From JAYKJB01 sp035284745 [NCBI: Candidatus Sericytochromatia bacterium] (lineage in GTDB: Bacteria; Cyanobacteriota; Sericytochromatia; S15B-MN24): a stretch of DNA of 64,000 nucleotides. Positions 43,981-51,886 of this stretch are shown here, piece after piece. The stretch covers positions 62,001-126,000 of the forward strand of contig JAYKIL010000024.1 of NCBI GenBank assembly GCA_035284745.1, read 5' to 3'. How positions within the stretch are numbered: the stretch's first letter is position 1; every line of letters begins with the position of its first letter. The position numbers and the translations under genes were made by a program. The notes below the pieces were generated by a model that saw nothing but the letters and a program-made list of their open reading frames with translations, was not told the origin of the DNA and ran no database searches.

Positions 43981-44026
43981 TGACCATCCGGTCACTGGTC
44001 TTATAATTCCCGCAGGGCTGTGTCAA
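43981..44026 (-). promoter_or_regulatory. Promoter and palindrome before the leftward minor-pilin operon
   Basis: On the minus strand TTGACA (44021-44026) and TATAAG (44000-44005) are separated by 15 bases, a short but possible spacing. Just downstream lies the palindrome TGACC-ATCC-GGTCA (43981-43994), between the predicted start of transcription and the ribosome site. It may be an operator or leader hairpin. Confidence 0.45.
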
Positions 44027-44053
44027 TAAACCATCCTGGGGTCACCCGGCTTG

Positions 44054-45088
44054 TTAGCGTGGGGTGCCCGCCCCACTGTCGGTGAATTGGTCGAGAAAAT
44101 AGGGCAGTTGATTGGGGTCCAGAAGAAGTTCACCGCGCCCGTCGGAGCATTGAATGGTGAAGCCGGTCCCCCGAGAATTCGGGCTGTAGATCACGGTGTT
44201 GGCGGCACGGTTGTAGCGACTGGCAATCTTGATACGCCGGGCCCCCTTTACTTTCATTGTTTCCAGGGTCGCTCTGATTTCGTCAGGCGTCTGAGGAAGC
44301 TTTTGGGTTGTTTTATAGTGCGTGACGACGGCCCTGTGAACCAGCAACATTTGCTCGCGTAATCGGGCTGCTTGCACATCCGGAGACCTGGCGTGCATCA
44401 GAGCGCCACTCACCATGACCAACAAACCAACGGCCACGACAGATGCCATAAAAACCAGGCGCGTTTTGGAACGGCCCGCGTTTTGGGCGCGTATTCTTTC
44501 CTCTATGGCGCTCTGGCCCCGCGAGCGCCGTTTGGGGGCGGATGAGGCCGCTCCTTCTTTTTCCCGAAGGGCTTTCGCCTTCGCGCGCCCGCTTTTCCCG
44601 CCCCCAGAATCGATGGGTGCAGTCTGTTTGGCCTTTTTGAGGGGTTTGCCAGAGCGACTTGCCTCAGCGGCCGCCTTTTCTGTCAGGGGCCTGGTTTTCG
44701 GTTTTGCCTGACACGACTGGCACACATCAGTAAAACCAAGGCATTTGCGGCAGAATTCCCGCCGACAGGTCTTGCAGTGTCCGACCGCGACCAGGTCTGA
44801 GTGTGAAATACAGCGGGGCAGCGCCCGGCACGCCGCGCAGTAACCCTCTTCATCAAGGGACGTTTGCTCGTCCTCTGCGGCCCGACAATAGTTGCACCGC
44901 CGAACTTGGGCGACGGGTGTTTCGTAAGTGCGATTGACCGCGCTGCTGCCGCGTCGATGCTCGCGTTCTTCCGCGCACGTTTTACAGACGCCTTCGGTTC
45001 CTTGGTCCAAGCACGACTGGCATACACCAAAGTCACAGCTTGGACAAACACCTACTGCTGGCGAATCATCATAGATGCAAGACGCCAT
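44054..45088 (-). CDS. B-box-like zinc-finger membrane protein with pilin-like C-terminal domain
   Basis: The 344-residue protein begins with two or three B-box-type zinc fingers (CIYDDSPAVGVCPSCDFGVC, CQSCLDQ, then CISHSDLVAVGHCKTC and CRKC), carrying the CxxH-CxxC spacing usual in eukaryotic-like B-box domains. A basic, Ala/Lys/Arg-rich linker leads to one membrane helix (LVFMASVVAVGLLVMVSGAL). The outer segment (REQMLLVHRAVVTHYKTTQK, LPQTPDEIRATLE, then GTGFTIQCSDGRGELL) resembles the globular part of a type II pseudopilin. The combination is not one I recognise. Adjacent to the minor-pilin operon on the same strand. Confidence 0.75.
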   Translation of the reverse strand: MASCIYDDSPAVGVCPSCDFGVCQSCLDQGTEGVCKTCAEEREHRRGSSAVNRTYETPVAQVRRCNYCRAAEDEQTSLDEEGYCAACRALPRCISHSDLVAVGHCKTCRREFCRKCLGFTDVCQSCQAKPKTRPLTEKAAAEASRSGKPLKKAKQTAPIDSGGGKSGRAKAKALREKEGAASSAPKRRSRGQSAIEERIRAQNAGRSKTRLVFMASVVAVGLLVMVSGALMHARSPDVQAARLREQMLLVHRAVVTHYKTTQKLPQTPDEIRATLETMKVKGARRIKIASRYNRAANTVIYSPNSRGTGFTIQCSDGRGELLLDPNQLPYFLDQFTDSGAGTPR

Positions 45089-45180
45089 CGTGTCGTCTGA
45101 GCCTCGTTATCCCCACCCTCTGCTTACCCGTTGAAGATACACGAGTAACCGGTCCCCTTGCTTTTCGCAACGTTCGGTCA

Positions 45181-45229
45181 TTGCTTTCGTGTTTCGGGAG
45201 CGATTATGATGGTAAAAAGAGAGGGTCAA
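45181..45229. promoter_or_regulatory. Overlapping divergent promoter candidates
   Basis: On the plus strand TTGCTT (45181-45186) and TATGAT (45205-45210), 18 apart, could serve spoVS. On the minus strand TTGACC (45224-45229) and CATAAT (45203-45208), 15 apart, could serve the B-box gene. The two -10 boxes overlap, so the promoters would compete. Both are partial matches. Confidence 0.35.
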
Positions 45230-45259
45230 TCCGCTGTCAATGACGAGAGGGAGGGAGCC

Positions 45260-45562
45260 ATGTCTGATTCGTTTTCGGCATCGAACTCTTCTTCCGGCCC
45301 TGCGCTCTTTAAAGTGGCGAGCACGTCGAATCCGGCTTCCGTGGCTGGAGCCATTGCAGGCACCATCCGGGAACGGGGGCGCTGTGAGATGCAGGCCATT
45401 GGCGCGGGGGCGATCAACCAAGCCGTCAAGGCCATCGCCATCGCCCGCGGGTATGTTGCCCCGAGTGGCATTGATCTGGTTTTTGTTCCGGCCTTTCTCG
45501 ACATCGAGGTGGCCGGAGAGGAGCGGACGGCGCTCAAATTTGTCATAGAGCCTCGTCGCTAG
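45260..45562 (+). CDS. spoVS: SpoVS-family protein (Alba superfamily)
   Basis: The 100-residue product has ALFKVASTSNPASVAGAIAG, EMQAIGAGAINQAVKAIAIARGYVAP and VPAFLDIEV, the almost invariant SpoVS core. SpoVS is a small dimeric nucleic-acid-binding-fold protein, named from Bacillus sporulation but found in many non-sporulating bacteria. The ATG at 45260 directly follows GAGGGAG; the frame upstream has no family match. The extra 15 N-terminal residues are Ser-rich. It precedes the ribosomal rplU-rpmA-obg set; no sporulation gene is seen nearby. Confidence 0.93.
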   Translation: MSDSFSASNSSSGPALFKVASTSNPASVAGAIAGTIRERGRCEMQAIGAGAINQAVKAIAIARGYVAPSGIDLVFVPAFLDIEVAGEERTALKFVIEPRR

Positions 45563-45586
45563 CCCCGGGGGTCTGGTGGACGGACG

Positions 45587-45616
45587 TTGACCAGGCGTGT
45601 CGCGGCATGGTAAATT
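45587..45616 (+). promoter_or_regulatory. Candidate promoter of the rplU-rpmA-obgE block
   Basis: TTGACC (45587-45592) and TAAATT (45611-45616) are 18 bases apart, with TGG before the -10. The 120-base leader before rplU contains several short hairpins (for example GCAC/GTGC and GGCT/AGCC), in a position where other bacteria have an L21 leader. I cannot confirm such a leader here. Confidence 0.42.
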
Positions 45617-45738
45617 TTTAACCTGTATTTACCTTTATCACCGCTCGTTCCAGGGGCTGCAAGTGCACTTTACGTGCCTCCCGGTGCGGCGTGACTCGCG
45701 GCTTTCCAGTGAGAGCCAGTTCAGAGGAGTAGTTCACC

Positions 45739-46119
45739 ATGTACGCGATCATCGCGACGGGGGGCAAGCAGTACAAAGTCGAGGAAGGACGTTTCGTCGA
45801 CGTGGAGTTGCTGCCCCAAGACAAAGACGAACAAGTGGTATTCGAAAAGGTTCTGTTGGTCGCGAATGGCGACAAGGTTTCGATCGGAACCCCGGTGGTT
45901 GCTGGCGCCTCCGTCAAGGGCAAAGTGGTTTTGACGGGTAAAAAGTGGTGTAAGCGCTTTCGGCATACCTTGTCGGACGAAGAATTGGCACAGAAGGGTC
46001 GTCCCGGTCTTGCGCCCAAGGTCATCATCTACAAGCAACGCCCCAAGAAGCACTATCGCCGTAAGCGTGGACATCGCCAGCCGTTTACCCGCGTGTTGAT
46101 CGAGTCGATCGGCAGCTAG
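45739..46119 (+). CDS. rplU: 50S ribosomal protein L21, with insertion
   Basis: Ribosomal large-subunit protein. MYAIIATGGKQYKVEEGRFV and RPKKHYRRKRGHRQPFTRV are diagnostic. At 126 residues it is about 23 longer than E. coli L21 (103). The extra stretch is WCKRFRHTLSDEELAQKGRP, between the VVLTGKK and KVIIYK strands that are adjacent in ordinary L21. ATG with GAGGAG about 9 bases upstream. Followed by rpmA after 41 bases; the usual small gene ysxB between them is absent. Confidence 0.97.
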   Translation: MYAIIATGGKQYKVEEGRFVDVELLPQDKDEQVVFEKVLLVANGDKVSIGTPVVAGASVKGKVVLTGKKWCKRFRHTLSDEELAQKGRPGLAPKVIIYKQRPKKHYRRKRGHRQPFTRVLIESIGS

Positions 46120-46160
46120 TTTTCCTGAGATTCGAGACCTAAAGGAAAGAAGGTTTTGTC

Positions 46161-46430
46161 ATGGCACATAAGAAGGGCGTAGGCTCAACGCGCAATGGCC
46201 GCGACTCTAATCCCCAGTATTTGGGCGTCAAGAAGTACGGCGGCGAAGTGGTGATTCCGGGAAACATTATCATTCGGCAACGGGGAACCAAGATTCATCC
46301 AGGCGACAACGTCGGGATGGGCAAAGATCACACCTTGTTTGCTCTGATTGAAGGAACGGTTCAGTTCGTTCATCGGGGCGCGAAGGGCAAGAAAGTGAAC
46401 GTGGTGCCCTTGGCGGTGGCGCAGGCTTAA
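46161..46430 (+). CDS. rpmA: 50S ribosomal protein L27
   Basis: The 89-residue product starts [20 protein letters not shown], the mature-type N-terminus that reaches the peptidyl transferase centre, without the cleaved extension of Firmicutes. [20 protein letters not shown] and [20 protein letters not shown] are conserved. ATG with AAAGGAAAGAAGG upstream. Confidence 0.98.
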   Translation: MAHKKGVGSTRNGRDSNPQYLGVKKYGGEVVIPGNIIIRQRGTKIHPGDNVGMGKDHTLFALIEGTVQFVHRGAKGKKVNVVPLAVAQA

Positions 46431-46452
46431 ACTCCCGCTCACTCCTTGTTGC

Positions 46453-46494
46453 TTTGGGCCCGAAGCTGCCGCTGTTGGATGCTTCGGGCCCAAA
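46453..46494. terminator. Strong 14-bp hairpin between rpmA and obgE
   Basis: TTTGGGCCCGAAGC (46453-46466) and GCTTCGGGCCCAAA (46481-46494) are perfectly complementary around a 14-base loop. A T-tract is absent on the plus strand, so it is not a classic terminator. It could reduce read-through, protect the rpmA 3' end, or act as a processing site. Confidence 0.5.
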
Positions 46495-46522
46495 AACTTG
46501 AATAACGACGTTTAAGGGACCT

Positions 46523-47794
46523 ATGTTCATAGATCGAGCAAGCATTTCGGTTCGAAGCGGAAAGGGCGGGGATGGCGTTGTCATGTGGCGCCGTGAAAAA
46601 TACGTGCCGGCGGGGGGCCCTGCAGGGGGTGACGGCGGGCGCGGAGGCTCTGTTTGGCTGGTGGCGACCGATGATCTGAATACCTTGCTCGACTTTCGCT
46701 ACCAGCACAAGTTTGTGGCGGCGGATGGTGAGCGGGGGCGCCCTAAGAATCAACACGGTAAAGCGGCTGAGGATGTCGAAGTTCGTGTCCCCGTTGGGAC
46801 CGTGATTTACGACTCGCCATCGGAAGAATTGCTGGCTGATCTCCATCAGGCCGGGATGCGTTATTTGGCTGCGCAAGGGGGGCGTGGGGGGCGTGGGAAT
46901 TCGCACTTTGCGACCCCGACACGCAAAGCGCCAGATTTTGCAGAACCGGGCACGCCGGGTGAGCACCGGGAATTAAAACTAGAACTTAAACTTCTTGCGG
47001 ACGTCGGTTTGGTCGGGCTTCCCAATGCGGGGAAGAGCAGCTTGATTACGGCCGTTTCCGCCGCCCGTCCCAAGGTGGCCGACTATCCGTTTACCACCTT
47101 AGAACCCCATCTCGGGGTGGTGCGTTTTGGGCCGGGTGAGACGCTGGTATTGGCGGATATTCCGGGCCTGGTGGAGGGCGCATCAGCCGGTACGGGGCTT
47201 GGTCACGAATTTTTGCGGCATGTTGAGCGCTGCCGACTTCTGGTGCACGTGTTGGACCTCTCGGGAGGGTTGGAAGAACGTGATGTGCTGAATGATTATG
47301 ACGTCATTGAGACAGAGTTGCGGCGCTACAGTCCAGAATTGGCGGACAGGCCGCGGGTCGTCGCGTTGAATAAGGTCGATTTGCCGGGAGCTTTGGCTGC
47401 GGCACCGGCCCTGAAGGCAGACATTGAAAAGCGGGGCATTCCTTGTTTCGTGATTTCAGCCGCTGCTCACGAGGGCTTGGACGATTTGCTAAGGCATTTG
47501 CGCCAACGCGTTGCGGAATTGCCCCCGCCCGTTGTGTTTCGGCCTGTTCCGGCCGAGCGTCCCTTGGTGGCGGAGGAAGAGGCCCGCATTGAAAAGGGTC
47601 CTGATGGCTGGACTGTGACGCACTCGCGGTTAGAACGACAGGTGGCCCACTTGAATTTGGAATCGGCAGGCGCCGTGGTGAAGTTTCATCAATTGCTCGA
47701 CCAGCACCGCATTGTAGAACGGCTTCGTGAGATGGGGGTTCAAGATGGAGACACGGTCACCATCGGAGATTTTGCCTTCGACTTCATCGACTGA
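46523..47794 (+). CDS. obgE: Ribosome-assembly GTPase ObgE
   Basis: Essential GTPase in 50S maturation and stress response. The 423-residue product has the Gly-rich OBG domain (VWLVATDDLNTLLDFRYQHK, QGGRGGRGNSHF), the G domain with GLPNAGKSSLITAV, DIPGLVEGASAGTGLGHEFL and NKVDL, and a C-terminal OCT domain (VRLREMGVQDGDTVTIGDF). The OCT domain is common in Firmicutes, Actinobacteria and related lineages but absent from E. coli. ATG start. The last 50 bases overlap proB. Confidence 0.97.
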   Translation: MFIDRASISVRSGKGGDGVVMWRREKYVPAGGPAGGDGGRGGSVWLVATDDLNTLLDFRYQHKFVAADGERGRPKNQHGKAAEDVEVRVPVGTVIYDSPSEELLADLHQAGMRYLAAQGGRGGRGNSHFATPTRKAPDFAEPGTPGEHRELKLELKLLADVGLVGLPNAGKSSLITAVSAARPKVADYPFTTLEPHLGVVRFGPGETLVLADIPGLVEGASAGTGLGHEFLRHVERCRLLVHVLDLSGGLEERDVLNDYDVIETELRRYSPELADRPRVVALNKVDLPGALAAAPALKADIEKRGIPCFVISAAAHEGLDDLLRHLRQRVAELPPPVVFRPVPAERPLVAEEEARIEKGPDGWTVTHSRLERQVAHLNLESAGAVVKFHQLLDQHRIVERLREMGVQDGDTVTIGDFAFDFID

Positions 47795-48890
47795 GCTGAC
47801 GCGGCCTGTCGTCATAAAAATTGGGACGGCGAGCCTGATGGGAGAAGCCGGCCTTGACCCGGTGGCCATGGCTCGTTTTGCCGGCGTCATTCGCGACCTG
47901 ATGTCCTTGGGGCGTCGGGTCGTGGTGGTGACATCAGGCGCCGTGGGCGCGGGACGATGGCGACTGGGCTTGAATCCGAGGAGTATCCCGGAGAAACAGG
48001 CTGCCGCAGCCGTTGGTCAGGGCATCTTGATGCATCGTTACGACCAGGCTTTGTCTGCGCACGGTTTGACGGTGGCTCAATTACTTCTCACGCGGGCCGA
48101 TTTTGGCGATCGCCCTCGTTACCTCAACTTTATTAACATGCTGGCGACCTTGTTATCACAACCAGGAATCGTTCCCATTGTGAATGAGAATGATTCAGTG
48201 GCGGTAGAGGAACTTCGCTTTGGTGATAACGATACCTTGTCTGCAATGGTGGCCAGTGCCGTGGATGCACATTCGCTTTTTATTCTTTCGGATGTGGACG
48301 GATTGTATGATGCTGACCCGGCCAAAAGTCAAACGGCAAAAAAGCTGGCGAGAATCTCTGCCATCACGCCAGACATTGAGGCCTTGGCAGGCGGCTCGGC
48401 TTCTGTCTGGGGAACAGGGGGAATGGCGACGAAAATATCGGCCGCCAAAATGGCGACTTCTTGTGGCATTCCGGTCGTTCTTCTGCACGCACGAGAACCG
48501 CAGGCCATCGTGCAATGCTTATCGGGGGGGCAGGCGGGAACTCTGTTCGTGCCGGTCAATACCCGTCTTGAGGGGCGAAAGCGTTGGTTGGCTTGGGGCG
48601 GGGTGACGACGGGACGATTGGTGGTTGACCGGGGGGCTGCGCGTGCGGTGAGCAAAGAAGGGCGAAGTCTGCTGCCCGCCGGAGTCCTCTCGGTGCACGG
48701 TGATTTTGTTCCGGGCGACCTGGTGGCCCTTTGCACCCCGGATGACAGTGAATTTGCGCGGGGGTTGGTGAATTACTCTTCGGCTGACCTTTCGCGAATT
48801 TGTGGTCGGCGCAGCACTGAAATATCCGCGATTTTGGGTTACAAGCCCTACGATGAGGCGGTTCATCGCAGTAATTTGGTGATGCGCTGA
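47745..48890 (+). CDS. proB: Glutamate 5-kinase ProB
   Basis: Catalyses ATP-dependent phosphorylation of glutamate, the first proline biosynthesis step. The kinase domain has VVIKIGTASLMG, VVVTSGAVGAGRWRLG, NENDSVAVEELRFGDNDTL and GTGGMATKISAAKMA. A PUA domain follows (WLAWGGVTTGRLVVDRGAAR, then GDFVPGDLVAL). The 381-residue product starts inside obgE; the ATG at 47745 has GGGGG 5-9 bases upstream. An unusual long overlap of 50 bases. proA is not adjacent. Confidence 0.93.
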   Translation: METRSPSEILPSTSSTELTRPVVIKIGTASLMGEAGLDPVAMARFAGVIRDLMSLGRRVVVVTSGAVGAGRWRLGLNPRSIPEKQAAAAVGQGILMHRYDQALSAHGLTVAQLLLTRADFGDRPRYLNFINMLATLLSQPGIVPIVNENDSVAVEELRFGDNDTLSAMVASAVDAHSLFILSDVDGLYDADPAKSQTAKKLARISAITPDIEALAGGSASVWGTGGMATKISAAKMATSCGIPVVLLHAREPQAIVQCLSGGQAGTLFVPVNTRLEGRKRWLAWGGVTTGRLVVDRGAARAVSKEGRSLLPAGVLSVHGDFVPGDLVALCTPDDSEFARGLVNYSSADLSRICGRRSTEISAILGYKPYDEAVHRSNLVMR

Positions 48891-48924
48891 TGAACAAAAC
48901 CCGAAGTCTGAGGAGTGACAGGAC

Positions 48925-49557
48925 GTGAGGCGTATTGCGCTGTACGGGGGGACTTTCGACCCCTTTCATTTGGGTCATTTGGCGGTGGCTCGCGCGGTTC
49001 GCGATTCGGGATGTGTGGACGAGGTCAGAATCGTGCCGGTTGGGACACCGCCTCACCGGCAGAGCACTATCGCAAGCGCGGATGAGCGTTGGTGTATGGC
49101 CGTTCTGGCCACCTTAGATGAGCCTGGGTTGAAGGTTGAACGCTGGGAGACCGAGTTGGCGCGCCAGGGGCCGACCTATGCGGTCGACACATTGTTCTCC
49201 GCGCGTGAGGCACTGGGGGGCGGGGCGACATTGTCTTGGGTGATTGGGATGGACGCGCTTGCCACCCTGGGCAGTTGGCACCGCATTGACGACATTCTTC
49301 AATTGGCGAATTTTCTCGTCTTGCCCCGTCACGGCGGGGATGAATCTACGATGCGTCAGCTTCTACACAGCACGATGCCGACCCACCCGGTTGAGCGTTT
49401 CTCTTTTGTTCCGATGCCCCCGGTGGAAATTTCCTCCAGTGCGGTGCGGAGGGTTCTTGAACAGGGGGGCGATCCTCGTCCGATGCTGCCCCCCATGGTG
49501 GCCACTTTTCTCCTTCGTTATGATCCCTATCGGGCGTTGAGGACATTGGTTTCGTGA
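48925..49557 (+). CDS. nadD: Nicotinate-nucleotide adenylyltransferase NadD
   Basis: NAD biosynthesis enzyme adenylating nicotinate mononucleotide. The 210-residue product has the nucleotidyltransferase motif IALYGGTFDPFHLGHLAVAR, then PPHRQ, WVIGMDALATLGSWHRI and PVEISSSAVRRVLEQG. GTG start with AGGAG 9 bases upstream. GTGA overlap to the helicase gene. Member of the common obg-proB-nadD-yqeK-rsfS gene order. Confidence 0.96.
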   Translation: MRRIALYGGTFDPFHLGHLAVARAVRDSGCVDEVRIVPVGTPPHRQSTIASADERWCMAVLATLDEPGLKVERWETELARQGPTYAVDTLFSAREALGGGATLSWVIGMDALATLGSWHRIDDILQLANFLVLPRHGGDESTMRQLLHSTMPTHPVERFSFVPMPPVEISSSAVRRVLEQGGDPRPMLPPMVATFLLRYDPYRALRTLVS

Positions 49558-50735
49558 ACCAAGATGTGCTTTGGCAGCGAATTGCTGCGAATGAACAAAA
49601 GGTCGCTGAGGCCGAGGCTTTGGTACGCCCCGGGCACCTTTATCAGTTAACAGAGGCGCAGACAAAGGCCATCGCTGATCTTGACCAGGCATTTCGCGAC
49701 GGAGCGGTTGCCGCGTTGTTGCACGCGCCAACAGGCGCTGGAAAGACGGCGGTTGAGTTTCATTTGCTGGTGAGAGAAAGCCTCCGTCAACGCGCGGCAG
49801 TCATTATTCTCACCCCGACGCGTGACCTGTTGCGTCAGCATCTCCATTACATCCGCAGCCGCCTCGAGGGGACTCCGTTACGGGTTGACGCACTGCACGG
49901 CGGGGTGGCCCCTGCTGCGCGAGAAGATATTGTGGGACGTTTCGACCGGGGGTTGCTCTCTGTTTTGGTCGCGAGTGGCCTGATGTTACAGGAAGAATCC
50001 TACCGACAACGTCTGCGCAAGGCGGCGTTTCTTGTGGTGGACGACGTTCACGCTTTTGATGCCCAGACTCATCTGCGCTGGTTAACTGGGGTGCAGACTC
50101 CGACGCTTTTTGCGACGGCAACCCCGGCACCTTTGGATAATTTTTTGCGGGAAAAAGGCGTGGGGGAGCGGATCGTTGCATTGCCCGCGAAGCCGTTTCA
50201 AACCCCAACGACCCGTCAGTATGTCTTTCAAGGGCGGTATGGCGATGACCCGACACACCAGGTTTTGTTGGCGGAATCTAGACTGAGAGATCATTTGCAG
50301 CGTCAGGGCCGCATTTATATTGTGTCTCGAACGCGTGAACAGGTTCCACGCATCGCACGATTTTTGGAACGCCGCCTGGGCGTGACCGTGCTGCAACTCC
50401 ACGGCGACCTGCTCGACACGGCAGAACAGGCCAAGCGGCTGAATCGTTATAAAAATTTTCGCCCAGAAACAACCCGCGTCGCCGTAATGACGGCTTTTCG
50501 CGAGACCATGCCCGCGATTTTGGTGACGACCAATTTGATTGGGGCTGGCACGGACGTTCCTGAGGCTGATCTCATCATTATCACCGATGCCGATGGTTTC
50601 GGAGAGGCAGAGGTCGAACAACTGATAGGCCGCGTGGGACGCCGTGAAAAACCGTCCGAGGCCTGTCTCATCAGAGGTACGATGGGGCGTCCGTCGCTCA
50701 AAGGTCACCGCCATCGGCGAAAAGGACGCCATTGA
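49554..50735 (+). CDS. Small SF2 helicase resembling the Mfd/RecG translocase core
   Basis: The 393-residue protein has a full set of SF2 helicase motifs: HAPTGAGKTAVE (motif I), VVDDVHAF (motif II, DDVH instead of DExH), FATATPAPL (motif III), VTTNLIGAGTDVPEADLIII and EVEQLIGRVGRRE (motif VI). The ADLIII...GRVGR block resembles Mfd and RecG. None of the UvrB-homology, RNA-polymerase-interaction or wedge domains of those proteins is present. It is shorter than any Mfd. GTG start overlaps nadD; it ends 40 bases before yqeK. ComFA is another possibility, but its zinc-finger N-terminus is missing. Confidence 0.8.
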   Translation: MNQDVLWQRIAANEQKVAEAEALVRPGHLYQLTEAQTKAIADLDQAFRDGAVAALLHAPTGAGKTAVEFHLLVRESLRQRAAVIILTPTRDLLRQHLHYIRSRLEGTPLRVDALHGGVAPAAREDIVGRFDRGLLSVLVASGLMLQEESYRQRLRKAAFLVVDDVHAFDAQTHLRWLTGVQTPTLFATATPAPLDNFLREKGVGERIVALPAKPFQTPTTRQYVFQGRYGDDPTHQVLLAESRLRDHLQRQGRIYIVSRTREQVPRIARFLERRLGVTVLQLHGDLLDTAEQAKRLNRYKNFRPETTRVAVMTAFRETMPAILVTTNLIGAGTDVPEADLIIITDADGFGEAEVEQLIGRVGRREKPSEACLIRGTMGRPSLKGHRHRRKGRH

Positions 50736-50775
50736 GGCACTGGTTGCTCAGAACTTCGCAGGGTACACTGACAGA

Positions 50776-51468
50776 GTGAGTGCTCGCGAGCGTATTTCCT
50801 TTGATCATCACGTGCCTTCGGAAGCGACCGTGCTACTGAAAAATTTACGGCCGAGCATTTTGGATTGGTTGGAGAGCCACCTCACCGCTGGGCGCCGGGC
50901 TCATTCTGTTCGCGTGGGGCAAATGGCCCGGGAACTGGGGGAACGTTTCGGTGTGGACCCTGACCGCTGTGAAATAGCGGGCCTGCTGCACGACGTGGCG
51001 CGTGAATGGTCGCCGGAACGTCTTGCGACCCACGCACAGATGCTTGGGTTGGAGTGGGGGTATTTGGAGCAGATGGCGCCGATGCCTTGTTTGCACGGTC
51101 CCGTGGGTGCGGCCCTGGCGGGTGATTGTTTTGATCTGCGCGGTGAGCCTGACGTGCTCTCCGCCATTGCGCGCCATACGGTCGGTGCGGAAGCCATGAC
51201 CCCCCTTGAGCAGATCGTTTTTCTGGCGGATGCGATGGAGCCAGGGCGAGGGGAAGCCCCCTACTTGCGAGAGTTACGGGCGGCCGCTGAGAAGAGCCTG
51301 GCTTATGCGTGTCGACGGGCTTATGATCATACTTTTGAATATCTATTGAAAACCGAGCAACCAATTCATCCTGATGCTGTCAAGGGCCGGAATTGGTTGC
51401 TGTATCAGGAGCGCTCACAGCGCACATCCTCCGATGGAACGTCCCAAAATGAATGTGGAGAAACGTGA
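50776..51468 (+). CDS. yqeK: HD-domain phosphohydrolase YqeK (Ap4A hydrolase family)
   Basis: YqeK-family symmetrical Ap4A hydrolases degrade diadenosine tetraphosphate. The HD domain is present: RRAHSVRVGQMARELGERFG, HDVAREWSPERL, LHGPVGAALAG, and a C-terminal RHTVGAEAMTPLEQIVFLADAMEPGR. The start is uncertain: GTG 50776 gives 230 residues, while later GTGs (50812, 50830) would give a length nearer the family. An upstream GTG at 50644 would overlap the helicase by 92 bases. The gene overlaps rsfS, fitting the conserved pair. Confidence 0.88.
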   Translation: MSARERISFDHHVPSEATVLLKNLRPSILDWLESHLTAGRRAHSVRVGQMARELGERFGVDPDRCEIAGLLHDVAREWSPERLATHAQMLGLEWGYLEQMAPMPCLHGPVGAALAGDCFDLRGEPDVLSAIARHTVGAEAMTPLEQIVFLADAMEPGRGEAPYLRELRAAAEKSLAYACRRAYDHTFEYLLKTEQPIHPDAVKGRNWLLYQERSQRTSSDGTSQNECGET

Positions 51469-51838
51469 TTTGCCGGATCAACTCGACTCTTTGACCCTGA
51501 TCGAAATGGCTGCTAACAAGGCGGATGACAAAAAGGCAGATGACATCAAGTTATTTGACTTGAATGGCATTTCTTTGATTGCCGACAGGGTTTTGTTGTG
51601 CAGTGGACAGACCACCGTTAAAGTGCGGGCCGTCGCTCAGCACGTGGAAGAAGAACTCACCAAAGCCGGGTACACCCTCTATGGCAGCGAAGGCTGGAGT
51701 GATTCAGTATGGGTTCTTCTGGACTTTGGAACGGTGATTGTTCACGTTCTTCGCACCCAAGAGCGTGAGTTCTACAATCTTGAAAGACTTTGGAGTCAGG
51801 CTCCGAGTGTGTCGTGGGAACCCGCCACCAACGCCTAG
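51434..51838 (+). CDS. rsfS: Ribosomal silencing factor RsfS
   Basis: RsfS binds L14 and blocks subunit joining when nutrients fall. The 134-residue product has IEMAANKADDKKADDIKLFD, VKVRAVAQHVEEELTKAGY, then EGWSDSVWVLLDFGTVIVHV and EREFYNLERLW, all typical. ATG 51434 is used; an ATG at 51449 is possible. It overlaps the end of yqeK by 35 bases. Last gene of the housekeeping block. Confidence 0.95.
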   Translation: MERPKMNVEKRDLPDQLDSLTLIEMAANKADDKKADDIKLFDLNGISLIADRVLLCSGQTTVKVRAVAQHVEEELTKAGYTLYGSEGWSDSVWVLLDFGTVIVHVLRTQEREFYNLERLWSQAPSVSWEPATNA

Positions 51839-51886
51839 GTCTTTGTCGGGCCCCGGGTTTTGATTGTTTTCAAGGAGTTATTGCAC

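Noticed and set aside
49554-50735. Assignment of the small helicase as ComFA because of a yvyF-comF association in Bacillus.
   Set aside because: The N-terminal zinc-finger cysteines of ComFA are absent, yvyF lies 17 kb away, and motif VI looks closer to Mfd/RecG.
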